NCBI RefSeq assembly: GCF_038630985.1
Contig: NZ_CP152049.1
Span: 4,359,501-4,423,500 of the forward strand
DNA length: 64,000 nt
Direction of reading: 5' to 3'
Source: Paenibacillus sp. FSL H8-0548
Lineage (GTDB): Bacteria; Bacillota; Bacilli; Paenibacillales; Paenibacillaceae
In this document: piece by piece, positions 25,931 to 34,712 of the stretch
Layout of the letters: every line of letters starts with the position of its first letter
Position numbering within the stretch: the first letter of the stretch is position 1
Notes under the pieces: generated by a model
The model's database searches: none
Told to the model about the DNA's origin: nothing
Seen by the model: the letters and a program-made list of their open reading frames with translations, nothing else
Translations under genes and position numbers: made by a program

Positions 25931-26432
25931 ATTTCCCAAACGGCTTCTTCGAGCGAGGCGGACCAAGAACCTCTGCCCACACGACCGCTTTACGCATATC
26001 CTCAACGCGTGTAGATGAATCCCGCATCTCTTGGGCTGCTGAATTGCGTTCTGAGACGTTGCGTGATGCAGATCCACTTACTTTAGCCCCTTGCAGCGCA
26101 CGTTCCCTAGCGGCTGATCTAGCCGTCTCTGGAGGTGCAGCAATATACGAGCGTTCATAGGGAGCATCAACAACGGTTTGACGTTCCTGATCATGAAGAG
26201 AACGATAAACCGTCTGCCCCTCATTCCCCTGCATTTCTGCTTGCTGGTCAATTACCGGTTTAGGGTCATTAGTCTGAGGAAAAACATTTCTCGGCAGACC
26301 GCCTCCCCCAAAGTCCGGCATTTGCCCAGGCAGCTTCTTCTTGGAGCCTGACTTGCCAAATAACGACGCCAGCGCTCCAAAAATAATAACGACGATAAAG
26401 ATGTTGTCCATCAAAAAATCAATAATTTTCAA
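25929..26432 (-). CDS. Membrane-anchored protein of unknown function behind floA, 167 aa
   Basis: A TTG start at 26432 is chosen because GGAGG lies 10 nt upstream. A single N-terminal membrane segment (MDNIFIVVIIFGALASLFG) is followed by a Lys- and Gly-rich hinge and a long polar tail rich in Gln, Arg, Ser and Glu with no fold I recognise; it ends PPRSKKPFGK. It replaces the short yqfB that follows floA in B. subtilis and may be a partner of flotillin by position only. Confidence 0.75.
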   Translation of the reverse strand: MKIIDFLMDNIFIVVIIFGALASLFGKSGSKKKLPGQMPDFGGGGLPRNVFPQTNDPKPVIDQQAEMQGNEGQTVYRSLHDQERQTVVDAPYERSYIAAPPETARSAARERALQGAKVSGSASRNVSERNSAAQEMRDSSTRVEDMRKAVVWAEVLGPPRSKKPFGK

Positions 26433-26492
26433 GCTGTCTTCACCTCCAGCACGCAGCTGCGCGTAATGCAATAGCTAGGTTATGCCTAAGCA

Positions 26493-27482
26493 TTAGCGTC
26501 CATCTTTGTGGTCAGTGGAGCCTTCCTGATTGCCGATAGTATTGCGCATTTGGGTGTCAGCCTCGATGTTTTTCAAGTTAAGGTAGTCCATTACACCAAT
26601 TTTCCCAGTTCTAAGAGCTTCAGCCATTGCAAGCGGAACCTGTGATTCCGATTCCACAACTCGAGCTTCCATCTCTACGACCTTCGCTTTCATTTCCTGC
26701 TCGTGTGCAACGGCCATCGCGCGACGCTCTTCCGCTTTTGCCTGCGCAATTTTCTTATCTGCTTCGGCTTGCTCTGTTTGCAGATGTGCACCGATGTTTT
26801 TGCCTACATCCACATCCGCAATATCGATCGATAAGATTTCAAAAGCTGTACCAGCGTCAAGACCTTTGCCTAGAACGGTACGTGAAATCATATCTGGATT
26901 TTCAAGGACATCTTTGTGAGAATTCGCAGAACCTACTGTCGTTACAATACCCTCACCAACACGGGCAATTATCGTTTCTTCACCGGCACCGCCGACGAGA
27001 CGATCAATATTGGCACGCACGGTTACTCGTGCCTTAACCTTAACTTCAATACCGTCCTTCGCTACTGCAGCAACGGTTGGCGTCTCGATCACTCTTGGGT
27101 TAACGCTCATTTGTACTGCTTGCAGCACATCACGTCCAGCCAAATCAATCGCAGCCGCACGCTCGAATATGAGAGGAATGTTTGCGCGCTGCGCAGCAAT
27201 CAATGCATTTACTACACGGTCAACGTTACCACCAGCAAGGAAGTGACTCTCGAGCTGGTTTATATTTAAGCCAAGACCTGCTTTTGTAGCTTTGATCAAG
27301 GGATTGACGATTCTGCTTGGGACTACGCGGCGCAAACGCATCGCTACAAGTGTAATAATACTTACACGAACACCCGATGCAAGTGCAGATATCCAAAGCA
27401 TAATCGGGAAAAAACTAAGAAATACAGACAGAACGACTATAACGACAACAGCTAAAATTAGAAAAGAAACTAATGGATCCAT
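26493..27482 (-). CDS. floA: Flotillin-like protein FloA, 329 aa
   Basis: FloA scaffolds ordered membrane microdomains. A membrane-inserted N-terminal hairpin (about residues 5-28) precedes the long conserved body ([39 protein letters not shown], then [18 protein letters not shown]) and a helical region with [19 protein letters not shown]. Length and sequence fit the YqfA family well. It follows nfeD by about 30 nt; the two form one operon with a sigma-W-type promoter. Confidence 0.97.
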   Translation of the reverse strand: MDPLVSFLILAVVVIVVLSVFLSFFPIMLWISALASGVRVSIITLVAMRLRRVVPSRIVNPLIKATKAGLGLNINQLESHFLAGGNVDRVVNALIAAQRANIPLIFERAAAIDLAGRDVLQAVQMSVNPRVIETPTVAAVAKDGIEVKVKARVTVRANIDRLVGGAGEETIIARVGEGIVTTVGSANSHKDVLENPDMISRTVLGKGLDAGTAFEILSIDIADVDVGKNIGAHLQTEQAEADKKIAQAKAEERRAMAVAHEQEMKAKVVEMEARVVESESQVPLAMAEALRTGKIGVMDYLNLKNIEADTQMRNTIGNQEGSTDHKDGR

Positions 27483-27511
27483 ATATTCTAACCTCCATAT
27501 TTTTTTATCTA

Positions 27512-28888
27512 CTAAACAATTTCTTTAACGACTACCCAAGTACCTTCTGCCTTAACGACCTTTACCTTGCGATTCGCATCAACGAATTCACCAGAAGTGA
27601 CAACATCAACGCGGTTATCTCCGATTTGTACGGTTCCAGCGGGACGAAGCGGAGTAATGGTTGTACCCTCCAGCCCAAGCAATGAATCCTTCACATCAGC
27701 GGACAGGTAGCCTTGCTCCGTTGTTAGTTTATCACGCAAAATGAACTTGTTCCAAATCCCCTTCGTTCTGTTCATCCTTACATAGATGGAGATTAGAATA
27801 ATCGCCGCTACTAACGCGATTACGATAGAGATAAACGCAGTCATAGGATCAGACGCCGCAGTAACCACACCTGCTACTAATGCCGCGCTACCCAGAATTC
27901 CTAATATGCCGAAGCTTGGGACAAATATCTCGATAATGAGTAAGGCAATACCGATTACGAACAAAACAACTGACTCCATACCGGCAAATCCAGCAACGTA
28001 ATGACCGAAGAAATACAGTCCGAATGACAATATCCCAACGATGCCTGGAACACCAAAGCCTGGAATGAGCATTTCAATAATAACACCCGCGATACCGAGT
28101 ATAAGCAGTACGGTCATAACGACAGGGTTTACTAGCCACCTCGCTGTTTGTTCTGCAAGTGAGGGCGTAACCTCAATCTGCGTTCGGTCTTCAAGACCCA
28201 GCCATTTCACGACTTCATCAACCGAAGCTGCAGTATGCTCGGAATAGCCTACCTTCTCCGCTTCACTTGCAGTCAAGGATAGTATTTCACCCTTCTGCTT
28301 GTCTCTGCCAATCTTATCCTTCAGATCCAAGGAAACGTTAATATCAACCATCGCTGCGGCGATGTTCTTGTCTCGCCCTTGCAATCCAGCGGATTCACTC
28401 ATCTCAGAGGTCCAAAAGGAAATTGTTTTCGGATCCTCCAACAGCCGGCCTGATCCATCAACAACTGCCGCAGCACCAATCGTACTGCCTGGCTGCATGA
28501 CGATATTGTCAGCATTTAGTGCAATATAAGTACCTGCTGATACCGCTTTCCCTTCAACAAACGCTGTTGTCGGAATTTTGCTCTCCCTAATAAAATGACC
28601 AATACTCTCAGCGTTTACAACTTTCCCGCCAAGTGTATTAATGACAAGTATGACATGCTCTGCTTTTGCTTCCTCAGCCTCTTTATAGGCTCTCTCCAAA
28701 AAAGATTGAAGACCCGATTCAACCGTCTGTTTAACGGGAATGACATAGACAGCAGGTCCAGTGTCGCTTGCTGCTTTCGCTTGCTCCGATGGTGCGCCAA
28801 AACAGCCTGCAAACGTAACCAGAATGATTGCTGCGAGCCAGGCAATAGGAGCGGCGGACAATCTTCTTCGCAATCGATTCATATGCAA
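27512..28888 (-). CDS. yqeZ: NfeD-family membrane serine protease (YqeZ, long form), 458 aa
   Basis: After a signal sequence ([16 protein letters not shown], with a possible but atypical lipobox) comes a ClpP/S49-like protease domain ([28 protein letters not shown], the nucleophile region [10 protein letters not shown]), then about four membrane segments and a C-terminal NfeD OB domain ([19 protein letters not shown]). Long NfeD proteins work with flotillins in membrane quality control. TTG 28888 is preferred since AGGAGG ends 7 nt upstream; ATG 28882 would be spaced 13 nt. Confidence 0.93.
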   Translation of the reverse strand: MHMNRLRRRLSAAPIAWLAAIILVTFAGCFGAPSEQAKAASDTGPAVYVIPVKQTVESGLQSFLERAYKEAEEAKAEHVILVINTLGGKVVNAESIGHFIRESKIPTTAFVEGKAVSAGTYIALNADNIVMQPGSTIGAAAVVDGSGRLLEDPKTISFWTSEMSESAGLQGRDKNIAAAMVDINVSLDLKDKIGRDKQKGEILSLTASEAEKVGYSEHTAASVDEVVKWLGLEDRTQIEVTPSLAEQTARWLVNPVVMTVLLILGIAGVIIEMLIPGFGVPGIVGILSFGLYFFGHYVAGFAGMESVVLFVIGIALLIIEIFVPSFGILGILGSAALVAGVVTAASDPMTAFISIVIALVAAIILISIYVRMNRTKGIWNKFILRDKLTTEQGYLSADVKDSLLGLEGTTITPLRPAGTVQIGDNRVDVVTSGEFVDANRKVKVVKAEGTWVVVKEIV

Positions 28889-28926
28889 GAAGGTTCCTCC
28901 TTTTTTTTTCATATAATATTCCCTAA

Positions 28927-28952
28927 TACGATATTCAAGCAAAAACGTTTCA
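28927..28952 (-). promoter_or_regulatory. Sigma-W-type (ECF) promoter of nfeD-floA
   Basis: TGAAAC (28952-28947), 16 nt and CGTA (28930-28927) on the minus strand fit the sigma-W consensus exactly. It lies about 39 nt before the nfeD start. In B. subtilis the homologous yqeZ-yqfA-yqfB operon is transcribed by sigma-W upon envelope stress. Confidence 0.8.
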
Positions 28953-28992
28953 AAAACGACTATATTTTCATATAGCCAATTATACACAGCGT

Positions 28993-29029
28993 CAAGGTGA
29001 AACGGCTCGCGAGCTGATATACTTTCCTA
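28993..29029. repeat. Dispersed repeat, copy 3 (internally deleted)
   Basis: CAAGGTGAAACGGCT (28993-29007) and GATATACTTTCCTA (29016-29029) are the two ends of the ~100-bp repeat seen at 25788 and 50632; about 60 nt in between are missing and replaced by CGCGAGCT. It lies between the yqeY terminator and the nfeD promoter. Confidence 0.75.
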
Positions 29030-29032
29030 CAA

Positions 29033-29061
29033 GTAAAAAAACACCCCTTATTCAGGGGTGC
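29033..29061 (-). terminator. Terminator of rpsU-yqeY
   Basis: CACCCCT and AGGGGTG (29060-29042) enclose a 5-nt loop, with TTTTTTT following on the minus strand, 22 nt after the yqeY stop. Confidence 0.92.
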
Positions 29062-29082
29062 TTTGTGAGTCCGAATGTTTAG

Positions 29083-29526
29083 TTAGTTAAGATGTTGCTG
29101 CACGAGTTGATTTACTAGCTTACCGTCAGCGCGTCCTTTTGTTTTAGGCAAAAGAGCACTCATAACTTTTCCCATATCGGCTTTGGAAGAAGCACCGAGT
29201 TCATGGATGGTCTGCGTTACTATCTCTTGAATCTCTTCTTCAGTCAGCTGTTCGGGAAGGTATTGACCAATAATTTCAATTTCGACCTCAAGACCCGCTA
29301 CTAAATCATCACGGCCGGCTTTTTTAAATTCTTGGAGGGAATCTTTACGTTGTTTGATTTCACGACTCAATATATCAAGCACTTCGTTATCGTCCAACGG
29401 ACGCTTGAGATCGATTTCCAAGTTTTTCACTGACGCGCGCATCATACGAATAACGGAAAGCTTAAACTTGTCCTGATTCTTCATGGCTTGCTTCATATCG
29501 TCGGTCAATCTTTCGCTCAGGTTCAT
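29083..29526 (-). CDS. yqeY: GatB/YqeY domain protein, 147 aa
   Basis: The protein has the tRNA-binding-like GatB/YqeY fold: start MNLSERLTDDMKQAMKNQDKF, LSVIRMMRASVKN, an acidic middle and GKVMSALLPKTKGRADGKLVNQLV at the end. A stand-alone YqeY may bind tRNA or assist amidotransferase function; its role is unproven. It is 15 nt behind rpsU, as in B. subtilis, with AGGAGG before the start. Confidence 0.95.
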   Translation of the reverse strand: MNLSERLTDDMKQAMKNQDKFKLSVIRMMRASVKNLEIDLKRPLDDNEVLDILSREIKQRKDSLQEFKKAGRDDLVAGLEVEIEIIGQYLPEQLTEEEIQEIVTQTIHELGASSKADMGKVMSALLPKTKGRADGKLVNQLVQQHLN

Positions 29527-29541
29527 TATGGAAGGATCCTC

Positions 29542-29715
29542 CTAAAACTTTCTCTTGCGCGCAGCCTCAGACTTCTTCTTGCGCTTAACACTTGGTTTTT
29601 CATAATGCTTGCGTTTTTTCACCTCAGCTAGAACTCCATCTTTAGCGATGGAACGTTTAAAGCGGCGAAGAGCAGCATCAATAGTTTCATTCTTGCGAAC
29701 TTTAGTTTCAGACAC
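29542..29715 (-). CDS. rpsU: Ribosomal protein bS21, 57 aa
   Basis: The start is GTG 29715, preceded by GGAGGGAGGG; a longer reading from 29769 would lack a binding site. The product [19 protein letters not shown] to [11 protein letters not shown] is the standard 57-aa S21 of the 30S subunit, with the conserved basic C terminus. The strong promoter upstream drives rpsU-yqeY. Confidence 0.97.
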   Translation of the reverse strand: MSETKVRKNETIDAALRRFKRSIAKDGVLAEVKKRKHYEKPSVKRKKKSEAARKRKF

Positions 29716-29774
29716 TAGTTTTCCCTCCCTCCGAAACAGACCGTCCAGAGCTAATACACGGTTTATCAAATTTA

Positions 29775-29804
29775 ATTATATGTCAAACCAAAAGGCAGTG
29801 TCAA
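29775..29804 (-). promoter_or_regulatory. Strong sigma-A promoter of rpsU-yqeY
   Basis: TTGACA (29804-29799), an 18-nt spacer and TATAAT (29780-29775): both hexamers are perfect consensus. The -35 overlaps the end of the hit gene. Confidence 0.9.
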
Positions 29805-30154
29805 CTTTGGATATTTGTCAATACCGGAGAAAGTTTAGTTCCCCCTAGCAAATGGATATGCAAATGGTACACAATTTGCCCTCCATCAGCATTTACATTG
29901 TTCACAAGTCGATAGCCAGACTCTGCAATGCCTTGCTCCTTGGCGATTTGACGGGCTACTGCGAACAGCTCAGCAAGCAACGATGCATCCTCATCGGCTA
30001 CGTCATTCATTGTCGGGATATGCTTCTTCGGAATGATGAGAAGATGTACCGGAGCAGCTGGCTGTATGTCGTGAAATGCAATAATTCTATCGTTCTCAAA
30101 AACTTTTTTCGACGGAATCGTGCCTTCGATTATTTTGCAAAAAATACAGTCCAT
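29801..30154 (-). CDS. hit: HIT family nucleotide-binding protein, 117 aa
   Basis: The histidine triad HLHIHL near the C terminus, the start MDCIFCKIIEGTIPSKKVFE with two Cys, and LIIPKKHIPTMND mark a HinT-like nucleoside phosphoramidase/AMP-lysine hydrolase. The start 30154 has GGGGGTG 6-7 nt upstream. It lies alone between rpsU and a membrane protein gene; there is no obvious functional link. Confidence 0.94.
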   Translation of the reverse strand: MDCIFCKIIEGTIPSKKVFENDRIIAFHDIQPAAPVHLLIIPKKHIPTMNDVADEDASLLAELFAVARQIAKEQGIAESGYRLVNNVNADGGQIVYHLHIHLLGGTKLSPVLTNIQS

Positions 30155-30218
30155 AGGTTTCACCCCCAGTTCAATATACTTCTCCAATCATATCGAAAAA
30201 TCGAATGCTCGTCCAATA

Positions 30219-30824
30219 TTACTGTCCAGCATTTGAATTAATCGCCTGCTGAAGCTCCTCGGCAAGCTCAATCCAGTCAAGACCGCTGGACAAACGAATA
30301 ATCGCATTTCGATTTCCATCAATATTAGTGTTGAAATTGTCCATAATGACCGACATTTCTCCTAATGTGCTTTTCAAGCTAGCCACATACGACTGATCCT
30401 CATCGCTTAATAACGCATCATTACGCCCGATAGCTAGCAGACCCGCTTCCATATCTTTTAAATACCCAGAAAATAGAGCAATATCTATGCCACTAGACTC
30501 TGCTGAAAGATTTGAAGCCTCAGCCGCAAAGTCAATCAAGCCTTGGCCTTGCGCATAAACTTTCCCAGCTGCGAAATACAAAGCTAGACGCTCATCTAAT
30601 TCTTTGCTTTGCATAAAGGCGTCTAGCTGTAAAATCATTTCCGAAATAAATTTCTTCGATTCTGAGCCTGCCTCGTAGATCCTTTGGCCGGTCACAAAAT
30701 TATTTTCCTGCTTATGCTGCAAAAATTGCGAATACAAAAATACGTTGCCAATTAGACTGAACACAAGAATGACGAGTGTAATCGGCAGTGCGATCGAGCG
30801 TTTGCCCGTTTGCTGCTGTTCCAA
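30219..30824 (-). CDS. Single-pass membrane protein of unknown function, 201 aa
   Basis: The start is TTG 30824 with AGGAGG 8 nt upstream. A short basic N terminus (MEQQQTGKRS), a membrane segment (about 12-31, LPITLVILVFSLIGNVFLY) and an outer helical domain with many Leu, Ala and Glu residues follow. No family is recognised; the pattern resembles secreted four-helix sensor-like domains without any signalling output domain. It lies 27 nt downstream of addA and may share its transcript. Confidence 0.7.
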   Translation of the reverse strand: MEQQQTGKRSIALPITLVILVFSLIGNVFLYSQFLQHKQENNFVTGQRIYEAGSESKKFISEMILQLDAFMQSKELDERLALYFAAGKVYAQGQGLIDFAAEASNLSAESSGIDIALFSGYLKDMEAGLLAIGRNDALLSDEDQSYVASLKSTLGEMSVIMDNFNTNIDGNRNAIIRLSSGLDWIELAEELQQAINSNAGQ

Positions 30825-30851
30825 CTTCGCTGCCTCCTTATATACTATGTT

Positions 30852-33800
30852 CTACTTTCTCAAGCTTACCGACTGCCCCCCATCAAAAAAGAAGATGTGG
30901 CACTCGTCCACTTTGCGGCCAAGCACGGATTCAATTGCTTCTGCGTAAAGCTCAAGCTGAAACCGATGCCGCTCTGCCGCCTCGGTCCATTGCTGATTAG
31001 AGATTCGATCTGTTTTGTAATCAAGCAGAACGATGCCTGCTTCATCCTCAAATAAGCAGTCAATTACCCCTTGAATTAATATGGGCTCCTGAGCGAGCGA
31101 TTCCTCAGATTCCGGATAAACGCGACTGGCAGGAAACATGCAGCTGAAAGGAACCTCGCGCCGCACCCACCCTGCGCTGAGCAGCCGCTGTCCAAGCTCG
31201 CCTTCGAAGAAAGCGGCAACTGCCGGCAGATCTAACGCTTTGGACTGCAGCGTCGTCATTAGACGCCTTGCGATCATGCCGTCGAGCGTTTCCTTCAGAT
31301 TCGCTTCATCCACATTTCCTGTAAGCGGCACATGCTGCATAAGTAAATGATTAACGGAGCCTTTCTCAGCAGCGGTTAGCGATTTCTCTTCCATAAAAGC
31401 AGGGCGCCTCAAACGAAAAGTATAGCCCGAAGCCGGTATAAGGGATGGCTCCTGTTCTCTTTGCTCCTCAGCCACATCAGCAGCCTGTCCCGGCAGCGGG
31501 GCAGCATCCTCGTCCTCAACTGCGTGCAGTCTTTTCATTTCAGTTACCGATGTTTTGGCTGCAAGCAAGGCCGCCGCTTGGTGCGGATATTGCCATTCCA
31601 GCCGCAACCGAAGCTCTTCATTCTCCTCAATTCCTTCAAGAAGCGACAAAGAGGTAACCGCTTGAAGCCGCTCTTCTTTGGCCGTGTCCTGCTCACTCGG
31701 CTCCTCGATCGCTGCTGCTGCCTCCTTACCAAATAACGAGGCTGAAACAATGCCTGCCCGCCACTGCGGTGCGCTCACTGCTTCCTGCTCTTTCTCCGCC
31801 ATTTGCATAGCTGCGAGTGGTCCCAGCCAGTCAATAAAGGACCTTGCTGCTGCAACGCGGAAATCCGGTATCCAGCTGTTGGCATCGACGGAAGCAAGCC
31901 ACCGCTTAAGCTTCGCATCTGCATCAGCTACTGTCGCAACGAGAAACATTTTCTCCTTCGGCCGAGTCAAAGCAACGTATAGAATACGCATTTCCTCAGC
32001 AAGCATTTCCTTGCGCATCGCCCTGCGAATGGCCAAATAAGGCAAAGTAGGATAACTGATACGCAAGGCCGGATCAACAAAGCGAGGTCCGAATCCAAGC
32101 TCCTTATGCTTCAAGAAGGCGCTTCGCACATCTTGCTGATTAAAGAGCTTGCCTAAGCCGGCAACGAATACAACAGGAAATTCAAGACCTTTACTCTTGT
32201 GAATAGACATGATCCGCACGACATCCTCTTGCTCACCGAGCGCCCTTGCCGTCCCTAAGTCTCCCCCGCTATCGCGCATGCGCTCGATAAAGCGCAGGAA
32301 ACGAAATAAGCCGCGGAAGGATGTCGCTTCATATTGCCTCGCTCGGTCATGCAGCGCACGCAAATTCGCTTGGCGCTGTGTGCCGCCTGGCAAACCCCCG
32401 ACGAAATCATAATAGCCTGTTTCGCGGTATATTTCCCATAGCAAATTCGCAAGCGAGCCCTGCCTTGCCTCCTCACGCCAACGATCCAAGCTGTTCAAAA
32501 ATAATGACAGCTTAGTTCGAGTCTCCTCATCAAGCATCAAATTGCCAGCCGAAAGCATTACAGCATCGTAATAGGATCCTTTTGCTGATTGAATACGAAT
32601 ACGGGCAAGCTCCTCCGCATCAAGCGCAAATAAGGGAGAACGCAGCGCTGCCGCCAGCGGAATGTCCTGATATGGATTATCGATGACTCGAAGCAACGAC
32701 AGCATTGTCTCTACTTCCGTTGCGTCAAAATATCCGCTGCTCAGCTCCGCATAAGCAGGAATACCGCAGCTCTGGAGCTCCTCAATGATGATAGGCGCCC
32801 ATTGCTGCGTTGCTCGCAGCAGTATAACGACATCTCTCCATTGCAAAGGACGATTCTCGCGCCGCTTTCCGTCGTAAACCTGAAAGCCGCTGTCTATGAG
32901 CACTTGCAGCTGCTGAGCAATCCAGCGCGCCTCCAGCTGTGCTGCTTTTAGCTCTTCTGCCGATTCCACTGGCACACTGCCTGACGTTTGCTCGCTATCG
33001 TCAGCAAGCTCAACGGTCTCGTTGTCTTCTTCAGCAGCGGCCTCGTCATCCTTTGAAGCCCCTTTGTTCAAAACAGCAAACTCAACTTGACAACGATCAG
33101 CAGGCACACTGATCGGATAAGAAGCGCCGCAAACGAGCTCAGCACGCTCATCATAGTCCATCTCGGCTACATTTTCACGCATAATGGCGCGGAATACCGC
33201 GTTGACCCCGTCAACAACCTCCGAGCGGCTTCTGAAATTACGGGCCAAATCGATCCGTATTGCTTTAGGCCCTTCCGCTTCCGAACGCTCGCCTGCTTCG
33301 CGGAGGGAAAGATACGATTTATATTTTTGCAGAAACAGCTTCGGCTCTGCAAGGCGGAAGCCGTATATGCTCTGCTTCACATCGCCAACCATAAAACGAT
33401 TTCCCGTGCCTGGTCTTTCGATTAACGACACGATCGCTTCCTGTACCATATTCGTGTCCTGATATTCATCGAGCAATATTTCATCGAATTGCTGCTGGAA
33501 TTCAGTCGCTGCTACCGAAGGCATCATTCGCTCCGGCGTTGAGGAATGATCACGCAAAATACGCAAGCAATAATGCTCCAAATCACCAAAATCAAGCAAG
33601 CCTTTCGACCGCTTCGCAGCTTCGTACGCTTGTCCAAATTCAATGACCAGCTCTGCCAATGCTTTCATGAGCGGCGCAAGCTCCTGCAGCTCCTCCAAAA
33701 ATTGTTCAGCCGTTCTGCCAAACAGTTCATCAGCCAAGGCAGTTATCAGCTTCTTCGCATTATCGCGAAGCTCCTTGGCTTGCTCCTGCAGCGACTTATC

Positions 33801-34706
33801 ATATTCATCCCCGCGCATCGCTTTGAGCTTGCCGAACTGAACCGCTTGGAAGGGCTCTACCCAGCTCTCCCAGGGCGTCGTATGAATACGCTCTGCAAGA
33901 GCGCTGACCACCTGCAAATCATCGTCAAATGTTGCTGCATACGGTGCTGGTCCCGCTGGCTGACGTGTCAACTCCAGCGCCTGATGAAGCAATGAAACAG
34001 CACCCTCTAAAGTAAGCTGAATGTCATTTTTCAGACTAACGACCCAATCGCTGCTTTGCAGCGCTGCTACATCGGCAACATTGAACGCTTCTGCCGTCTG
34101 CCGCAGCCAATGCGCAGGCCACGGATGGCTTTGCGCGAAATCGTACAGCTGCTGAACTAGGCGGTAAAGCGGCTCATCGCCGCGTTCACCCCCATAAAGA
34201 TCCGCTAAGCGCAGAAAAGCGCCTTCATCACCCGCACCTTCATACTTTTGTTCAAACAGCTGGTCGAGCACATCAAGCCTCATCAGCTCGCTCTCCGTCT
34301 CGTTGGCAATTCGAAACCCGGGATCCAGACCGATAAGTGAATAGTAACGCCTGATGACATCCATACAAAAAGAGTGCAGCGTCGTAATTGAAGCTCGGTT
34401 CATCAAAGCCAATTGACGGCGCAGATGCTCAGAATCAGGCTGCCGCTCCAGCTCCTGCTCCAAGGCGACCCGAATACGATCCTTCATCTCTGCAGCCGCC
34501 GCCTTCGTAAAGGTAGCTACAAGAAGACGATCCACATCCGTGTTAGCCGATATTTTGCGGATAATACGTTCGACTAGAACTGCCGTTTTACCCGATCCTG
34601 CAGCAGCAGCGACAAGGATATTGGAGCCGCTCGTCACGATAGCATCCCATTGATCATCCGTCCATATGCTGTTTTCCGGCTTTGGGGAATCCTTTGCAGT
34701 ATGCAT
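30852..34706 (-). CDS. addA: ATP-dependent helicase/nuclease subunit A, 1284 aa
   Basis: AddA is the UvrD-like helicase plus nuclease of the AddAB complex, which resects double-strand breaks. Walker A is AAAGSGKTAVL (about 34-44), followed by LLVATFTKAAAAEMKDRI, DEYQDTN, the MSIHKSKGLEFPVVF motif and LYVALTRP. The C-terminal RecB-like nuclease shows GSVNHLLMQH and VLLDYKTDR. Length is usual. It lies 6 nt behind addB. Confidence 0.97.
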   Translation of the reverse strand: MHTAKDSPKPENSIWTDDQWDAIVTSGSNILVAAAAGSGKTAVLVERIIRKISANTDVDRLLVATFTKAAAAEMKDRIRVALEQELERQPDSEHLRRQLALMNRASITTLHSFCMDVIRRYYSLIGLDPGFRIANETESELMRLDVLDQLFEQKYEGAGDEGAFLRLADLYGGERGDEPLYRLVQQLYDFAQSHPWPAHWLRQTAEAFNVADVAALQSSDWVVSLKNDIQLTLEGAVSLLHQALELTRQPAGPAPYAATFDDDLQVVSALAERIHTTPWESWVEPFQAVQFGKLKAMRGDEYDKSLQEQAKELRDNAKKLITALADELFGRTAEQFLEELQELAPLMKALAELVIEFGQAYEAAKRSKGLLDFGDLEHYCLRILRDHSSTPERMMPSVAATEFQQQFDEILLDEYQDTNMVQEAIVSLIERPGTGNRFMVGDVKQSIYGFRLAEPKLFLQKYKSYLSLREAGERSEAEGPKAIRIDLARNFRSRSEVVDGVNAVFRAIMRENVAEMDYDERAELVCGASYPISVPADRCQVEFAVLNKGASKDDEAAAEEDNETVELADDSEQTSGSVPVESAEELKAAQLEARWIAQQLQVLIDSGFQVYDGKRRENRPLQWRDVVILLRATQQWAPIIIEELQSCGIPAYAELSSGYFDATEVETMLSLLRVIDNPYQDIPLAAALRSPLFALDAEELARIRIQSAKGSYYDAVMLSAGNLMLDEETRTKLSLFLNSLDRWREEARQGSLANLLWEIYRETGYYDFVGGLPGGTQRQANLRALHDRARQYEATSFRGLFRFLRFIERMRDSGGDLGTARALGEQEDVVRIMSIHKSKGLEFPVVFVAGLGKLFNQQDVRSAFLKHKELGFGPRFVDPALRISYPTLPYLAIRRAMRKEMLAEEMRILYVALTRPKEKMFLVATVADADAKLKRWLASVDANSWIPDFRVAAARSFIDWLGPLAAMQMAEKEQEAVSAPQWRAGIVSASLFGKEAAAAIEEPSEQDTAKEERLQAVTSLSLLEGIEENEELRLRLEWQYPHQAAALLAAKTSVTEMKRLHAVEDEDAAPLPGQAADVAEEQREQEPSLIPASGYTFRLRRPAFMEEKSLTAAEKGSVNHLLMQHVPLTGNVDEANLKETLDGMIARRLMTTLQSKALDLPAVAAFFEGELGQRLLSAGWVRREVPFSCMFPASRVYPESEESLAQEPILIQGVIDCLFEDEAGIVLLDYKTDRISNQQWTEAAERHRFQLELYAEAIESVLGRKVDECHIFFFDGGQSVSLRK

Positions 34707-34712
34707 CCTCTT

